This document shows, piece by piece, positions 33,518 to 45,305 of a DNA stretch of 64,000 nt (positions are counted from its first letter, which is position 1; each line of letters opens with the position of its first letter). The translations under genes were made by a program, and so were the position numbers. Origin of the DNA: Loripinus fragilis (lineage: Eukaryota > Mollusca > Bivalvia > Lucinida > Lucinidae); assembly GCA_964019695.1 (NCBI GenBank), contig OZ026520.1, positions 90,648,913 to 90,712,912 on the forward strand. The letters are read 5' to 3'. The notes below the pieces were generated by a model. That model was not told the DNA's origin and did no database searches. It worked only from the letters and a program-made list of their open reading frames with translations.

Positions 33518-33960
33518 TTGGCACAACTATTCGTCTTTTTCTACACAGGCTCCTGCATAGGTAATATACTTCTCCAATCCTTTGATGCAATTATGTAGAC
33601 CTCTACCATAGAACTCAGCAGGTTGTGCATGAAGCCATACTTTGACTTTCGAAACGAGACTCTCATCGTTTGAGAATCGCTTTCCCTTTACAAATGATTT
33701 TATAGTTGGAAAGATGGAAGTCAGATTACAGAAGGTCGGGAGAGTAAGGAGGGTAAGGAAGGAATCATTGCCGCAGGACAGAGCTTCTGTTTGAACAACA
33801 TACGAGTTGTGAACTGGGGAATTGTCTTGCATGAGTCAAACCAACTCTGGTCAGCATACCACGCATCTCGGTTTCAATGGATTTTCACAATTTCTGAATT
33901 TTGCAGAAACCTGATCATTTTGTGTGGGAGGGTGTGTTTGTGAACTCTTGCACTTTTCAG
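33518..33960 (-). pseudogene. Mariner-family transposase, C-terminal remnant
   Basis: The minus-strand frame 33,832-33,527 contains QDNSPVH (the second-aspartate region of the DDE/D catalytic triad), KSFVKGKRFSNDES, HAQPAEFYGRGL and ends YAGACVEKDE, the usual mariner C-terminus. The third catalytic-aspartate motif PPYSPDL is visible only in a different frame (about 33,727-33,750), so there is at least one frameshift there. Another frame break lies upstream of QDNSPVH. The N-terminal DNA-binding part is missing. It is non-functional. Confidence 0.85.
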
Positions 33961-33967
33961 CGTGTCA

Positions 33968-34318
33968 CGAATAGTTAATAAACCCAGCCTAGTAGATTCA
34001 CATTTCCTGTATTTTATTTGCTTCACTTATTCGGAACTTAGTATACACATACACATACTTAAACAAAAACTAATGAGCCTGAAATGCATGGAAAAAACTG
34101 AAAAAATAGTGGCTATAGACAATGCAAAATTAAAACTGTTAAAATGGTGTCTAGTAACAATAATGTACTCTGCGAAAGTCCTACGCTTTTTTTCTTCAAC
34201 ATCTAACCCTGGAAACATGGAGCCTTCGGATATCTCGGCTAAGTGTGACGAGATTCTCAGATTTAGATGGATCCGTTTCAATATGCCCCAAGGTTTTATG
34301 CGCATTCCTTGTTAATTC
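33968..34318. repeat. Duplicated segment, copy A
   Basis: Shares with 34,560-34,805 the series TTTCCTGTATTTTATTTGCTTCA, ATTCGGAACTTAGTA, GAAATGCATGGAAAAAACTGAAAA, AATGCAAAATTAAAAC, TCTAGTAACAATAATG and GCTTTTTTT. The two are diverged direct copies about 590 bp apart with an R1 tail between them. Confidence 0.65.
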
Positions 34319-34482
34319 GATGTCTGTTTATGTGCCTTGTGGTCTCCTGCTGGGAAAGGGCTGACCTCTTGGCTCTCGTATGTGATGTCTACTGTGAGTT
34401 TGTCACTTTCCCATCGGTATCCTGGGTCAGGAGTGGTACTTGATTGAATCGATTCCTGATCTTTGCACCCTTACTTATTTAG
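34319..34482 (+). mobile_element. R1 tail fragment between duplicated segments
   Basis: GTCTGTTTATGTGCCTTGTG, CTGCTGGGAAAGGGCTGACC, TTTCCCATCGGTATCCTGGG, then ATCTTTGCACCCTTACTTAT. This is a distal 3' tail only. Confidence 0.75.
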
Positions 34483-34810
34483 ATTGAGGAATAGGGATAC
34501 ATACTGCTAAAATGTCTGCTTGTGGAGGTGGAGGTTAACTCTACCACTATTCAATTCAGTGGTTCGTGAATAGAGTCTTATCGGTATATGCATATTCCTG
34601 TGTTTTATTTGCTTCAAATGGATCACCTATTCAGAACTTTGTAGTAGTACATACAAATAGTTAACTAAAACAAAAAACAATACTCAGAGTTTGAAATGTA
34701 TGAAACAAATGAAAAGAGTGGTTTCAGCAAATGCAAAATAAAAACACTAAAAAGGTTCTCTAGTAAATATAATACGCTATGCGATGGTTCTAAGCTTTTT
34801 TTAACGCTAA
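34483..34810. repeat. Duplicated segment, copy B
   Basis: Diverged direct repeat of 33,968-34,200. See copy A for the shared words. Together with the R1 tail it suggests a tandem duplication followed, or preceded, by retroelement insertion. Confidence 0.6.
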
Positions 34811-35645
34811 CCTTGTAGAGATATAGTCTAATGACAGTGTACACATTTCAACTTCCTGCCTTTACCGGAAGTAGGTCAGAGGAAGTGTTTAATGATCGTT
34901 ACTCATACCATGGATCGAAACACATTCAAGGCACTCTACGTGAATCCGTTATGTATCCCGACACAAGAAGACCTTCGTGTACTAGTATTTGAATACTTAA
35001 GGCGTCTACAACTAGATTTGTCAATACATTCGAACACATTATTCACAAGTGACAAATTATTCCAGTCAAGACACTTAAAGATAATTTCTAAAATTAACAG
35101 CGTGCAATAACTCACAGCTTTTATGCCAAGAGATAAATGATGTTTCATATTTTGATATTCCATATTAAAACTTTTATGCAACCAGCTTTTATAGCTCCGA
35201 ATTCTGGGGAAATTTAAAAGTTTCTAGCAACAGAGGTAAATTATGGTGTCAGCATTTTGCTTTAAACTTTCCGTTTATTCGGTTTATTTGCGAACACTTT
35301 TGTCGGTACAAAACAAGTGTAGCAATAATTCTTAAATATCTATAACTGAATATGTCAAGGATAGCCACATATGCTCCAAAATTGACTAAATTACTTTGCG
35401 AGAAAACCTGAGTGGCGGCAAAATGCGCTGACTAGCCTACGAAATATGCAAGCTGATCAGCACAAGTATGATATCGTAACTTACAACATGCAAAGTATTT
35501 ATATTCTAGCTAGTCTCACAACGGTTTGAACATTGCCTGACGTGTATATCCTGGGGACAGATTTTGACTCGCGTGTCGAACACCATTGCATAGGTGAAGT
35601 AGTCATACATGCATCTCCTACATGCCAACGAGGCCACAAATTACT
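34811..35645. other. Unassigned spacer
   Basis: No support for genes. The overlapping sense and antisense frames at 34,892-35,181 have no recognisable domain. Confidence 0.4.
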
Positions 35646-36540
35646 ACTTAACAAACAAGGCCCCGAGGTTATAAATAGAGAATACTGGGTGAGTGTCTTT
35701 TGATATCAAGTTTACCAGGCAAGGCTTTGAGAACGCTTGTTGACATCGCGAGGCTTGCCGAGCGATTCAACATGCGTTCTCAAAGCCGAGCCTGGTAAAC
35801 TTGATATCAAAAGACGCGAACCTGGTATTCTATTTATCAGTTTACCCATTGTTGAACACTCTTCAAACTAGCGATTATGACGTAATTTTTGATTTTTGTG
35901 TTGATTCAGCGTCATTAGCGACGTCATTCAAAAAGTGAAACGTCATCATGACCTGATAAAGGTAACATGCCGTGAGTTAGGAAACGTTTATTAGGTTATG
36001 TTAAAACAATTCAGTTAATATTAGGGGTGACTGATAAAACAGTTTTCATACTCAAACCGACTGAGCATGAAATTTCAACCGCTCAAAATAAAGAGTTTTC
36101 TTGCTTTCATCTTGCAGATTTTACAAATTTCAAGCTAATTAACGTTAAGCTGCTACCAATTGGTGGCATTTTAACATTTATGAACAGGATACATTTCCTG
36201 TCAAGTTGAGTTGAGTATAAAAAAAAGTTTTATAACCTCGGTACCAACACTAACAATGTAAGGAAGGACACACAAAAAAGCAAATAACTACTTAACAAAC
36301 AAGGCCCCGAGGTTATTAAACAGTTTTCATTTTCAAACCGACTGAGCATGAAATTTCAACCGCTCAAAATAAAGAGTTTTCTTGCTTTCATCTCGCAGAT
36401 GTTGCAGTTTTCAAGCTAATTAACGTTAAACTGCTACCAATTGGTGGCATTTAAACATTTATGAGCACCCAGTTAAGTATGAAAGAAAAAAGTTTTTTTT
36501 AACCTCGGTACTAATACTTACAATGTAAGGAAAACGCACA
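35646..36540. repeat. Foldback repeat with downstream direct repeats
   Basis: An inverted repeat at about 35,670-35,837 has long inner arms (TCTTTTGATATCAAGTTTACC at 35,698 onward, and its complement ending at 35,814) plus an outer AAATAGA..TACTGGG pair. The words CTTAACAAACAAGGCCCCGA at 35,647 and 36,292 and the blocks 36,040-36,190 and 36,322-36,475 (CAAACCGACTGAGCATGAAA, AATTGGTGGCATTT) are direct repeats about 280 bp apart. This is probably a composite transposable element with internal duplication. Confidence 0.7.
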
Positions 36541-37660
36541 AACATACAAAGAAGATGTAACCATAGGCCGCCCGCCCTAGAAACTACAATATCAATATAT
36601 AGCAAAGTTGTACATGTATAAAGTGGCTGGTGATGTTACATGCAGTTCTCTGTAAACGTTGCTCCAAATGCGTGTTCCTGGGTTTGTGATGTACATGTAG
36701 TTTTATGTCCCCTGTTTTGACAATCGTCTTGCTGAGCAAGCTGTTTTGCTCATTGTGTTAACACATTTGTACAATATATACGCAGACGCTGCTCGAATAT
36801 TCGAAGTTTAGATGTAGATGAAAGCTCAGACCAAACTTAAGATCTCTAACTGTACTAGATACACGTGCGGCAGTATGGACTTCTATTATTGCATAAAAAG
36901 CCGTGCCGCACGTTATTAGCAGTCATGTTTTAACATGTTATCCAAATTGGAACTTTTCGTATCGTTTCCTATAGTTTTCAAACGACGAAATAATTTTATG
37001 CAATACCAGCGATCAAACATGTTTTTCTGATGCATTTACAGCTGCAAGACCCCTCGGAGTCGTTAAAACCTTTGCCATTCAGGCTCAGGGTTTCAGCACC
37101 ACCCTCGGGGTCCAGCAGATGTTAACGCATATACTGCAAAATCGTGTTTGATTCCTATATTAGCGGCACTGGGTCATATGCGTATCGAAATCCCGTCTGC
37201 TGGCCCAATTACATTTGTATCGTCTGTACTCCGGATTAATTTTCATTTGATCTGATGAAAATCTCATCTATGAAATCCGATTATCTTCTAATGAGTCGAA
37301 CAGTATTACTTTTTACAAACAGTTTAAACCTAGGCCACCTATAATAGGTACCCCACGAGAGATCTTTTCATCGAGTTTGTGATAAAGTAAGACACAAACC
37401 AACAATCTAGTTACAGTGTCCAACTATGCGACATGTGGGTAGTAACTATACTTAGACAGCGTTGCGAACTATTGCGCGGTAGGCCTGTAACCCTTCTATT
37501 TTCTGATATGTGTCTATTGCGTTTATAGCATGGACCTTTTTTCTTTTCGCAGGGACAATTTAATATGATCAAATTTCACAAAACAATTAATTTCAAGAAG
37601 ATTTCATAGGTCAAGTTTAGCAAAAATAGTGCGTATCTTATTAAATATATCCTTTTCAGT
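36541..37660. other. Unassigned spacer
   Basis: No gene or element recognised. Confidence 0.4.
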
Positions 37661-37936
37661 GGCAGATCCAGAAGGGGTTCAGGGGGTTCGCTCAAACCCC
37701 CTCCCCATCCCAGTTTTTAAATAGCCTATGGAAATGAGATCAATTTATTTCATTTACATGGGATATTTAAGAAAAATTAGATAAAATCAGCAAAGCGAAC
37801 CCACACACCATTATATATATGAAAGTAAGTAAGGGTGCAAAGATCAGGAATCGATACAATAAAAGTACCACACCTGACCCAGGATACCAATGGGAAAGTG
37901 ACAAACCCCCTTTTCAGAAATCCTGGATCCGTCTTT
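37661..37936. mobile_element. MITE M2 copy 2 with a nested R1 tail
   Basis: The outer M2 ends are CAGTGGCAGATCCAGAAGGG and CAGAAATCCTGGATCCGTC. At 37,823-37,907 an R1 tail in reverse orientation (AAGTAAGGGTGCAAAGATC through GGGAAAGTGAC) interrupts the M2 right side relative to copy 1 at 4,943. M2 therefore predates this R1 insertion. Confidence 0.8.
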
Positions 37937-38715
37937 TGGTACTCAAAATAATCGTCTGGTTGAGTTGGTTCTTTTCTGTGAAAATAAAATATGTTGGATA
38001 AGAAATAATATTCTATCTTACATGAAGGTCTGGATTTATGTCATCGAGTAACGCAGTGCCATTCCGCATATTTGTAATGTGTATTTGTGCAAAGTTGTAT
38101 ATATCTGGGTACATATTTGCTGTCAGTATGATTGCTAAATTACGGTGATAAAGCGTCGAGTTTCTTTTGTTATAAAGTATACTATTGCAGCCATTGACAA
38201 TGTTTTATAATTGTTATCCTATTCCAGTCTAGCCTCGGAATAAATCCGGAGGCCTATGCTTTGTAGATTTGTTTTTCCCAGCTCGTATTTCATTGAAAAC
38301 TATTTACTGACTTTTGTGACACAAAATAGCTTTAAAAAGTAAAATGACTGATTTACCAAATAAAGTGAATGCGATTGTTGTTAAATTCGGGCACCTCACA
38401 GATTTGGATTTCTGGTGTTTAAAATTGTTGTAGGGGATAGTTAATAAAGGCGAGTCTGCTCTAAACCAATTATACATTGTAGCGCTTTGGGTTTAGCATA
38501 AAATAGTTTTTCATGGAAACAAACAATGTATGGATAAGAATCTCCGGACTACAAATACAGCCCAGTCACTGGTAGTACATGTTCATGCACTGGATGTTTC
38601 AACTTGTGTTAACTTCTTTTTTCAATTATTTATTGGCATAGTGGAATATTCAAACGGTGCATTGTGGAAAGTTTTGCATGCAACGTCGGTAATCATATCG
38701 GCAGGCAGCATACAT
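37937..38715. other. Unassigned spacer
   Basis: Apart from a hairpin-family scrap near 37,940-37,975 (GGTACTCAAAATAATCGTCT), nothing is recognised. Confidence 0.4.
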
Positions 38716-38719
38716 TATC

Positions 38720-38785
38720 GGGCGACTATCGGCCCGCCAGCAAAACGCCATTCAAATGGCGTTTTGCTGGTGGACCGATAATCCC
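38720..38785. repeat. GC-rich hairpin related to M1 core
   Basis: ATCGGCCCGCCAGCAAAACG pairs with CGTTTTGCTGGTGGACCGAT around CCATTCAAATGG. The M1 terminal sequences are absent, so this is the hairpin alone. Confidence 0.75.
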
Positions 38786-38789
38786 CCTT

Positions 38790-39430
38790 TTACGTGCTGA
38801 CTGGACTGACACTGCATATGAGATTTGGGTACTTATCGCATATGCACAAAATCTTTTAGTTAGTTTTTTTTGTCTGTGTACAGTTCTCAGATTGTATCAT
38901 GTATATTGGAGAATAGGACTGTACATGTATACACGTACCTTATACATTGTATATGTGAAAACGATACTTAATGTGCACAGTGTTACAAGTATCATGAATT
39001 AATGTCAACCGCTTATTGTGCGCACTTTAACAAAGCACCCATTAAGGTAACGAGTCTTCGTTGGGCACATAATGTAAGACAAACTGAATGGTTTACAAAA
39101 AATGTACAAGCGAATGCGTGTTTGGTATAAACTTGCAATGAAATCCAGTCTGATCTGATATGCGATATTTATACTTGTGACGGAGGCCTGCTATTTGCTG
39201 TAGGACTAACAAACCAAGAACAAGGGCTTGCAATGTGCTTACTGAAATCTCAGACAGTCAATAAGGGCTGAACACTTTAGCTGTGATATAATTTCAATCT
39301 GGGTTTATGGTGTGTGACAATCTGTAAAATGAAAATATTAAGCACTATTGAACATTTTCGATACAAGTTACGATATCAGTAATAATATTGTTTAAAATTC
39401 GCGAAAAGAGTATTTCTCCAGTATGCATAC
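38790..39430. other. Unassigned spacer
   Basis: No supported feature. Confidence 0.4.
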
Positions 39431-39435
39431 ACGCG

Positions 39436-39506
39436 CGGGCCACTCTCGACCCGCCGGGAAAACGCCATTACAATGGCGTTTCCCTGGCGGGCCGAGAGTG
39501 GCCCGA
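39436..39506. repeat. GC-rich hairpin related to M1 core, long-arm version
   Basis: GGGCCACTCTCGACCCGCCG pairs with CTGGCGGGCCGAGAGTGGCC around AAAACGCCATTACAATGGCG. The arms are about 33 bp with one or two mismatches. This is the longest hairpin of the family here. Confidence 0.85.
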
Positions 39507-39509
39507 GAC

Positions 39510-41120
39510 TGTATTATGGCTGGGTCATGGGGGCCGATAGCAATCAACAAGCCTGCTTGCCTACGGTATACGTACACTAGAATTGCGTCGTTATTTGAAA
39601 TGTTGAAATTTTGGCCTATGCTACAGCACCAATGTGCCTATAACTCCTTTTGATATTTGGCGAGCCATATCCATTGTCTTCAACTTCGTGTGAGTTTCTA
39701 TGGAGACTGGACAGGCTTTTCCTAAGACTCACATGAAGCATGCGCTTAGAAAAACAACCCGTCTACCAAGACTTACTCAATTGTCCAGAAAGTGCAAATG
39801 CCAGATACTCTCCGATCTACATTGCACGAATGTATATGCTGATCTGCTGTATCCGCTGATCTGAGCCTTGGGTGGATGCAATCTCCCGAAGGGCCCTTTT
39901 CAAAAATTAACGTGTAGCATCTGCAATTGTATGTCTCAAACCAGCATGCTAAGGAAGAATTTTAAAATTTTCGATACAACAATATCATAGCTATAATATG
40001 TTCTGCACAGTGAACAGTCAATGAACTGATTAGACCCTATGTATGCGCAGGGTGAATTGTGTTTATGTTTTCCATTTACTGCAAGTGTTTGTTTTCTCGT
40101 GAAGATGCGTATATACAGCAGTATGGTGTGTGATCGGTCGTAGTTGATCAAATCAGACGTTTTAGGATAATTCAATCTTCTGATGCCATTTTACTGTAAG
40201 TGTAAATATGTCATAATTTCTTTGAGTGGTACGCCAACCGTAATAACATGCACAAACAAATAGACCCAGATCAGCCTGATCCAACAGGAGCAGGCTGATC
40301 AGGGACTATTTGTTTGGAATGTTTGATTGGCACTTGGATGTATTAATCCAGATCAGCACTTAGAAGAAGAGTCTATCTTAGATATTCAGCTGTTAAAGAG
40401 TGAAACGGGCTAATGTGGTTATTATGTGATAATGGATATATTACACCAGGGCCCCAAATTACAATGCCTCCTTAAAGCTAGGCACTACCTTGGCATATTA
40501 TTGAATTTTAGGACTCGAAAAATAGCTTTCAAACTTCTTAAAATCGTAACTAGTTTATGTATTCTGTAGATCGTAATGGCATCTTTGTCCATGTCTGGCA
40601 CTTTATTAAACATTTAAATATCAATCCTTGGTAACACAAGGCGTGACCCATTCGTCCCCACTACATTCACCACGAATGGAGTGGGTATGGAATAGGTCGC
40701 GCCTAGCATTGCCGAGGATGTGGAATATCATGTTGAAATATCAATACTTAACTAAAGTAGTACTTAACTTTAAGAGGGCCGCGACAGATTCAAGAAAACG
40801 ACGCTGTTCTGTTGTACAACATGTACATGAGTGTTCATGCTATTGTGTTTCTATACATGCTCAGACTCCGAAACCAGGATAATTTGGAATACTGTGTGTA
40901 CATATAAGTAATGCATGTACCATATCACACACTTGGAATGCGATGTCGGTCGGCGGAAGGACTAACTTTACTGGAAATATCACATAACTATGAGAGTGTC
41001 CTTACAAGCATAATGAAATGTAATTATATACATGTAAATGAATAATATCACCGTTGCTGGGGAAAATATTGCATATTGAAATTACAGTTTTTTTTATGTC
41101 TTTTTTCAAGTTCAAAATTG
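39510..41120. other. Spacer with one short inverted repeat
   Basis: At 40,256-40,312, AAATAGACCCAGATCAGCCT pairs with AGGCTGATCAGGGACTATTT. This belongs to the GATCAGG dispersed family. No gene is supported elsewhere in the stretch. Confidence 0.45.
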
Positions 41121-41129
41121 TATGACTAC

Positions 41130-41849
41130 ACATTTACGAAACTTAGCTGTTCTGAACAATGCAAACCGACTTCGCGAAACTAGTCAGCTCGTGACCAGAA
41201 CAAAACAATGCGAACCTAGCGGTGCATGACTAGAACAAATATAGTTGCGGAACTCAACAGTTCATGATAAAAACAAACATGTAAATATCAGCAATTTACC
41301 ATAATAACATTTTTGAAACTAATATTTCCATGACCAGGACCTGAATATGTGTGAAACTAGGCAGTTTATATTCAGAACATACATAACTAAACACCAGAAC
41401 ATAAATTCATTTTTGCAAATCTAAGCAGTTCTTGACCAGAGCATACATATTTGCGAAACTAAGCAGTTCAACATAGTAGTACATAATTTCTATAACTAAG
41501 CAGCTAATTACCAGAATATACATATTTGTTAAACAAAGCAAGTCATGACCAGTGCATATATATACATATATTTGGTATTTGTAAAACTAAGTGGCCTATT
41601 GTCCAAGCATTAATTTTGCAAAACTATGCAGCTTATCCACAGAACATACATAAATATTTGCGAAATTCAATTGTTCATGGTCAGAATAAACATATTGGCG
41701 AAACTAAGCAGTTCATGAACAGAACATCCAAATTTTCTAAACCAAGTGGTTCATGGTCAGAATATACGCATTTGCGAAACTAAGCAGTTACATTACAAGT
41801 GCATACATATTTGCAAAACTATATAGTCAGTGAATGAACATACATACAT

Positions 41850-41922
<73 letters not shown>

Positions 41923-42830
41923 TACATACATACATACATACATACATACATACATACATACATACATACATACATGTATTAGCAAAACTAAGCAGTTCAT
42001 GATTAGAAACAGGAAAGGTTATCACCAGACCATATACATTTGCAAAAGAAAATCAGTTCATGATTTGAAACTAAATAGATAATCACCAGAACATACATAT
42101 TTGTGAAACTTATCAATATGATTTGAAAAAAACTTATCACCAGTACATACATATTTGTAAAACTAAGCAATTCGTGATTAGAAACGAAACAGCTTATCAA
42201 CGAAACATACATATTTGTAAAACTAAGTAGATCAGGATTAGAAACGAAACAACTTATCACCAGAACATACATATTTGCAAGATAAATCGGTGCATGATTT
42301 GAAACGAAACAGCTTATCAACAGAACAAACGTATTTGTGAAACTTAGCAGTTCATTATTAGAAATGAAACAGCTTATCAACAGAACAAATATATTTGTGA
42401 AACTTAGCAGTTCATGATTTGAAACAAACTAACTTATCACCAGAAGATACATATTTGTTAAACTTAGCACTTCATTATTTAAAAAAAAACGAAACAGCTT
42501 ATCACCAGAAGATACATATTTGTAAAACTAAGCAAGTAAAGATTTGAAACGAAACAGCTTATGAACAGAACATACGTACATGTATTTATGTATTTGCGAG
42601 ATAAATTGGTTTATGATATGAAACGACAAAGCTTATCGCCAGAACATACATACATGTGTTTGTGAAACTAAACAGGTCATGATTCGAAACGAAATAGCTA
42701 ATCATCAGACCATACACTCGTATATTTGTGAAACTTAGCAGTTCATGATTAGAAACGAAATAGCTTATCACCAGAACATACATATTTGTGAAACCAAGCA
42801 GTTCATGAATAGAAACGAAACAGCTAACTT
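41130..42830. repeat. ~60-bp minisatellite array with embedded microsatellite
   Basis: The unit CATACATATTTGCGAAACTA AGCAGTTCATGA..GAAACGAAACAGCTTATCACCAGAA (about 61 bp) recurs regularly from about 42,010 to 42,830. It appears in shorter, more diverged form from about 41,150 to 41,830. Protein-like frames on the minus strand are shadows of the repeat. Confidence 0.9.
41837..41975. repeat. Compound (CATA)n(CA)n(CATA)n microsatellite
   Basis: Uninterrupted CATA units, then about 25 CA units, then CATA units again. It lies where the minisatellite unit has its CATACATA word, so it probably grew from that word by slippage. Confidence 0.95.
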
Positions 42831-42962
42831 ATGTTTTATGTTTGTCTTTTTTATGCTGTCTTGTCTGTTCCGTGCAGTCTTGTGATCACCTGCTGTGGTA
42901 TCCAAGGCCAGGTGTGATACTTGGTTGTATCGATTCCTGGTCTTTACCTTCTTCTTTACTGT
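42831..42962 (+). mobile_element. R1 tail fragment
   Basis: TTTTTTATGCTGTCTTGTCT, GATCACCTGCTG, then CCAGGTGTGATACTTGGTTG, TATCGATTCCTGGTCTTT. An internal part of the tail is deleted after CCTGCTG. Confidence 0.65.
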
Positions 42963-43300
42963 TATGGTGAAGCGTTCCGTTATGTTTAAGATGTTTCAAT
43001 TTGGTATTAACTGTCCCCGCATCATTCTTGCAGAGGCTACGTATAAAATGATTAAGCTATCTTGTCTATATTGTTTAAATACACTGATGTGGCAAATGAA
43101 ATTATTGAAGTAGGATATGTTGTCTATCTACGCTTCTTGCGACTGAAAGCCTAAGTCGCAATATACTTGACTAGCCGGCCTGACTTTATTGGACTAGATG
43201 CCCTACTTCAATGGACCATCTTCATATGGGCAATTACATACGAATTTGGTGCGTATTCATATACGCAATAGTTTCGAATAAACATCCCTGCGAACTTCTA

Positions 43301-43552
43301 GCACGGATCCAGAGGATGTAGGGACAGGGGGTCCGGACCTGAAAAATACCAAAATATATGGTTTCTTAGCAATATTGGTCCGAATCCCCTTAAAAATCAC
43401 AAAGCTACTAAGCCATCGTTCAATGTAGGGCCATCATTGGCACGACAGCGAAACGCCATTTGAATGATGGCCCGATTTAAGTGGTATTTGGATTATCTCA
43501 CCAATTAAAAAAAAACGTTGTCAAAGTTTGACTCCCTCTGAAAAAACTTATG
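43301..43552. mobile_element. M1 MITE copy 3
   Basis: GCACGGATCCAGAGGATG on the left, CAGGGGGTCCGGACC, AATCCCCTTAAAAATCAC, an eroded hairpin CACGACAGCGAAACGCCATT, and TTGACTCCCTCTG on the right. The layout is the same as in the 54.3-kb copy. Confidence 0.65.
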
Positions 43553-43714
43553 CATACAGAAATTACCATACTTTTTTCTGCCAGTTCACGAAATGTTGAT
43601 ACGTATCACACATACGCAGCTTTCTACACGTAGTAGGCATAGAGGCCTAGATTTTAACCTGAACCACGGGCCATATATTGAATAGGTTCCGTGCCTGATT
43701 ATCCCTTGTGTGTG

Positions 43715-43785
43715 TGCGCAGCGAAAGTTCTGGTGAGAATGCGCATATACGCAGTTTCACCAGAGCCTTCGCTGTTTGCATATAT
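43715..43785. repeat. GCGAAGGCTC hairpin family, well-preserved copy
   Basis: GCGAAAGTTCTGGTGAGAAT pairs imperfectly with TTTCACCAGAGCCTTCGC around GCGCATATACGC. The 150-bp satellite monomer carries a decayed form of this dyad. Confidence 0.7.
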
Positions 43786-43799
43786 GATACGTTCATTAC

Positions 43800-44340
43800 T
43801 CTCATAAAATGGCTTATACTCGTATTAAAACATCTTTTCTACAGTACAATGCGTGGTGTATGAGACATTCTTTACATTGTAAAACGGGTCTTGCATATTT
43901 TCTGAAGCCATAAGTTCCATTGTGCCATTGATTTCTAGGGACAAATTGAAGTGGCAGCAATTTGCAATAAATGTCAGATTTTGATGAAACGATTAATCAT
44001 AAAAGGACAATTATTGCAGAATTCTCGGATGGAGAAAATTATTCTCAAATCTTGCACATTTTTGCACTTACAACTCGTGTCATTATTTCTTGGCACTACT
44101 AAGCCAGTTCCGTGCGATTATGAAATCCCCAAATCCTAATATAAGGTGTGTTAACACGAAGATCTCACAGTGTAAAATAACTCAAATTATAAACTTAAAG
44201 GCAGGATCAACGGTCCTCTGGTGTATGGGGAAGTAAGTGGGCGGAGTTTAACTACTGTCAGATTAGATTCGACCACTGACCTGGTTTAGCTGAAAAGCAG
44301 AATGGCCAGGTCTAAGTGTTTGCGTCTATGTTAGTCAATA
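43800..44340. other. Unassigned spacer
   Basis: No supported gene. The 62-residue frame at 43,951 has no recognisable domain. Confidence 0.4.
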
Positions 44341-44344
44341 CTTC

Positions 44345-45305
44345 TTTCTTTCCCCTTAATTTGATTTGCAACATGTCCACATTCAGAATTTGTTTTACCT
44401 TTTAATCCAACCCACAGGTTGAGGGTGAGTTTAAGGACAAAATATGTGCTTGGATAGTACTCTATGCTCCATTCACTATATTTTGATATGCAACATGACT
44501 ACTTTCAGAAAAAAAATGTTTTGACCTTTGACATCACCCCGGGGGTCGTCGGTGAGTGTAAGGACAGAATATGTATTTGCATGGTGCTCTATGCTCCATT
44601 CTCTTCTAGTGCTCTATGCTCCATTTGCCATCCCAGGGGTCGAGGGTGTGTTTAAGGACATAATATGTGCTTTCATGTTTCTGTATTCGCGTTTCCATAT
44701 AAATTTACATGCAACATGACCATGTTCTGAAACAGTTGAAATTTTGAACTTTTGACCCCATCCCCCAGGATCGGGGGGGATCTTCAGGAAATATATTTAC
44801 TACCATGTTGCTGCATTTGTGATTCCATTTAATTTGATATGCAACATGACCATGCTCTGAAAAAGTTGAATGTTGACCTTTTGAGCCCACCCCAGGGTCG
44901 AGAGGGGGTCTGCGGGTAAAAATATTTACTACCATGTTGTTGCATGCGTCATTCCCTTAAATTTGATATGCAACATAACCATGATCTGAAAAAGTTGAAT
45001 TCTGACCTTTTGACCCCACCGTCATGGTCGGGGCGGGGGCGGGCAGGGGTCCCGCAGGCAAGATACTTGCTACCATGTTGCTGCATTCGTGATTTCATTT
45101 AGTTTGATATGCAACATGACCATGTTCTGAAAAGTTGAATTTTGGCATTTTGACTCCACCCCCAGGGTCGGGGTGGGGATTGGGGGGTTACGGGCAAAAT
45201 ATTTGTTACCATGCTACCATGTTGCTGCATGCGTCATTCCTTTAATTTGATATGTAACATGATCATATTCTGAAAAAAAACTTTAGCCTCTGCCCCACCC
45301 CCTAA
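44345..45305. repeat. ~120-145-bp tandem repeat
   Basis: TTTGATATGCAACATGACCA recurs near 44,362 (diverged), 44,483, 44,705, 44,833, 44,963, 45,106 and 45,248 (variant). Each copy is followed by CTGAAAAAGTTGAA, TTTTGACCCCACC, a G-rich GGTCGGGG block and TTTACTACCATGTTGCTGCA. About seven units. The open frames follow the repeat. Confidence 0.9.

Noticed and set aside
41793..42082. Cysteine/tyrosine-valine and histidine/threonine repeat proteins
   Set aside because: They are translations of the CATA/CA microsatellite on either strand.
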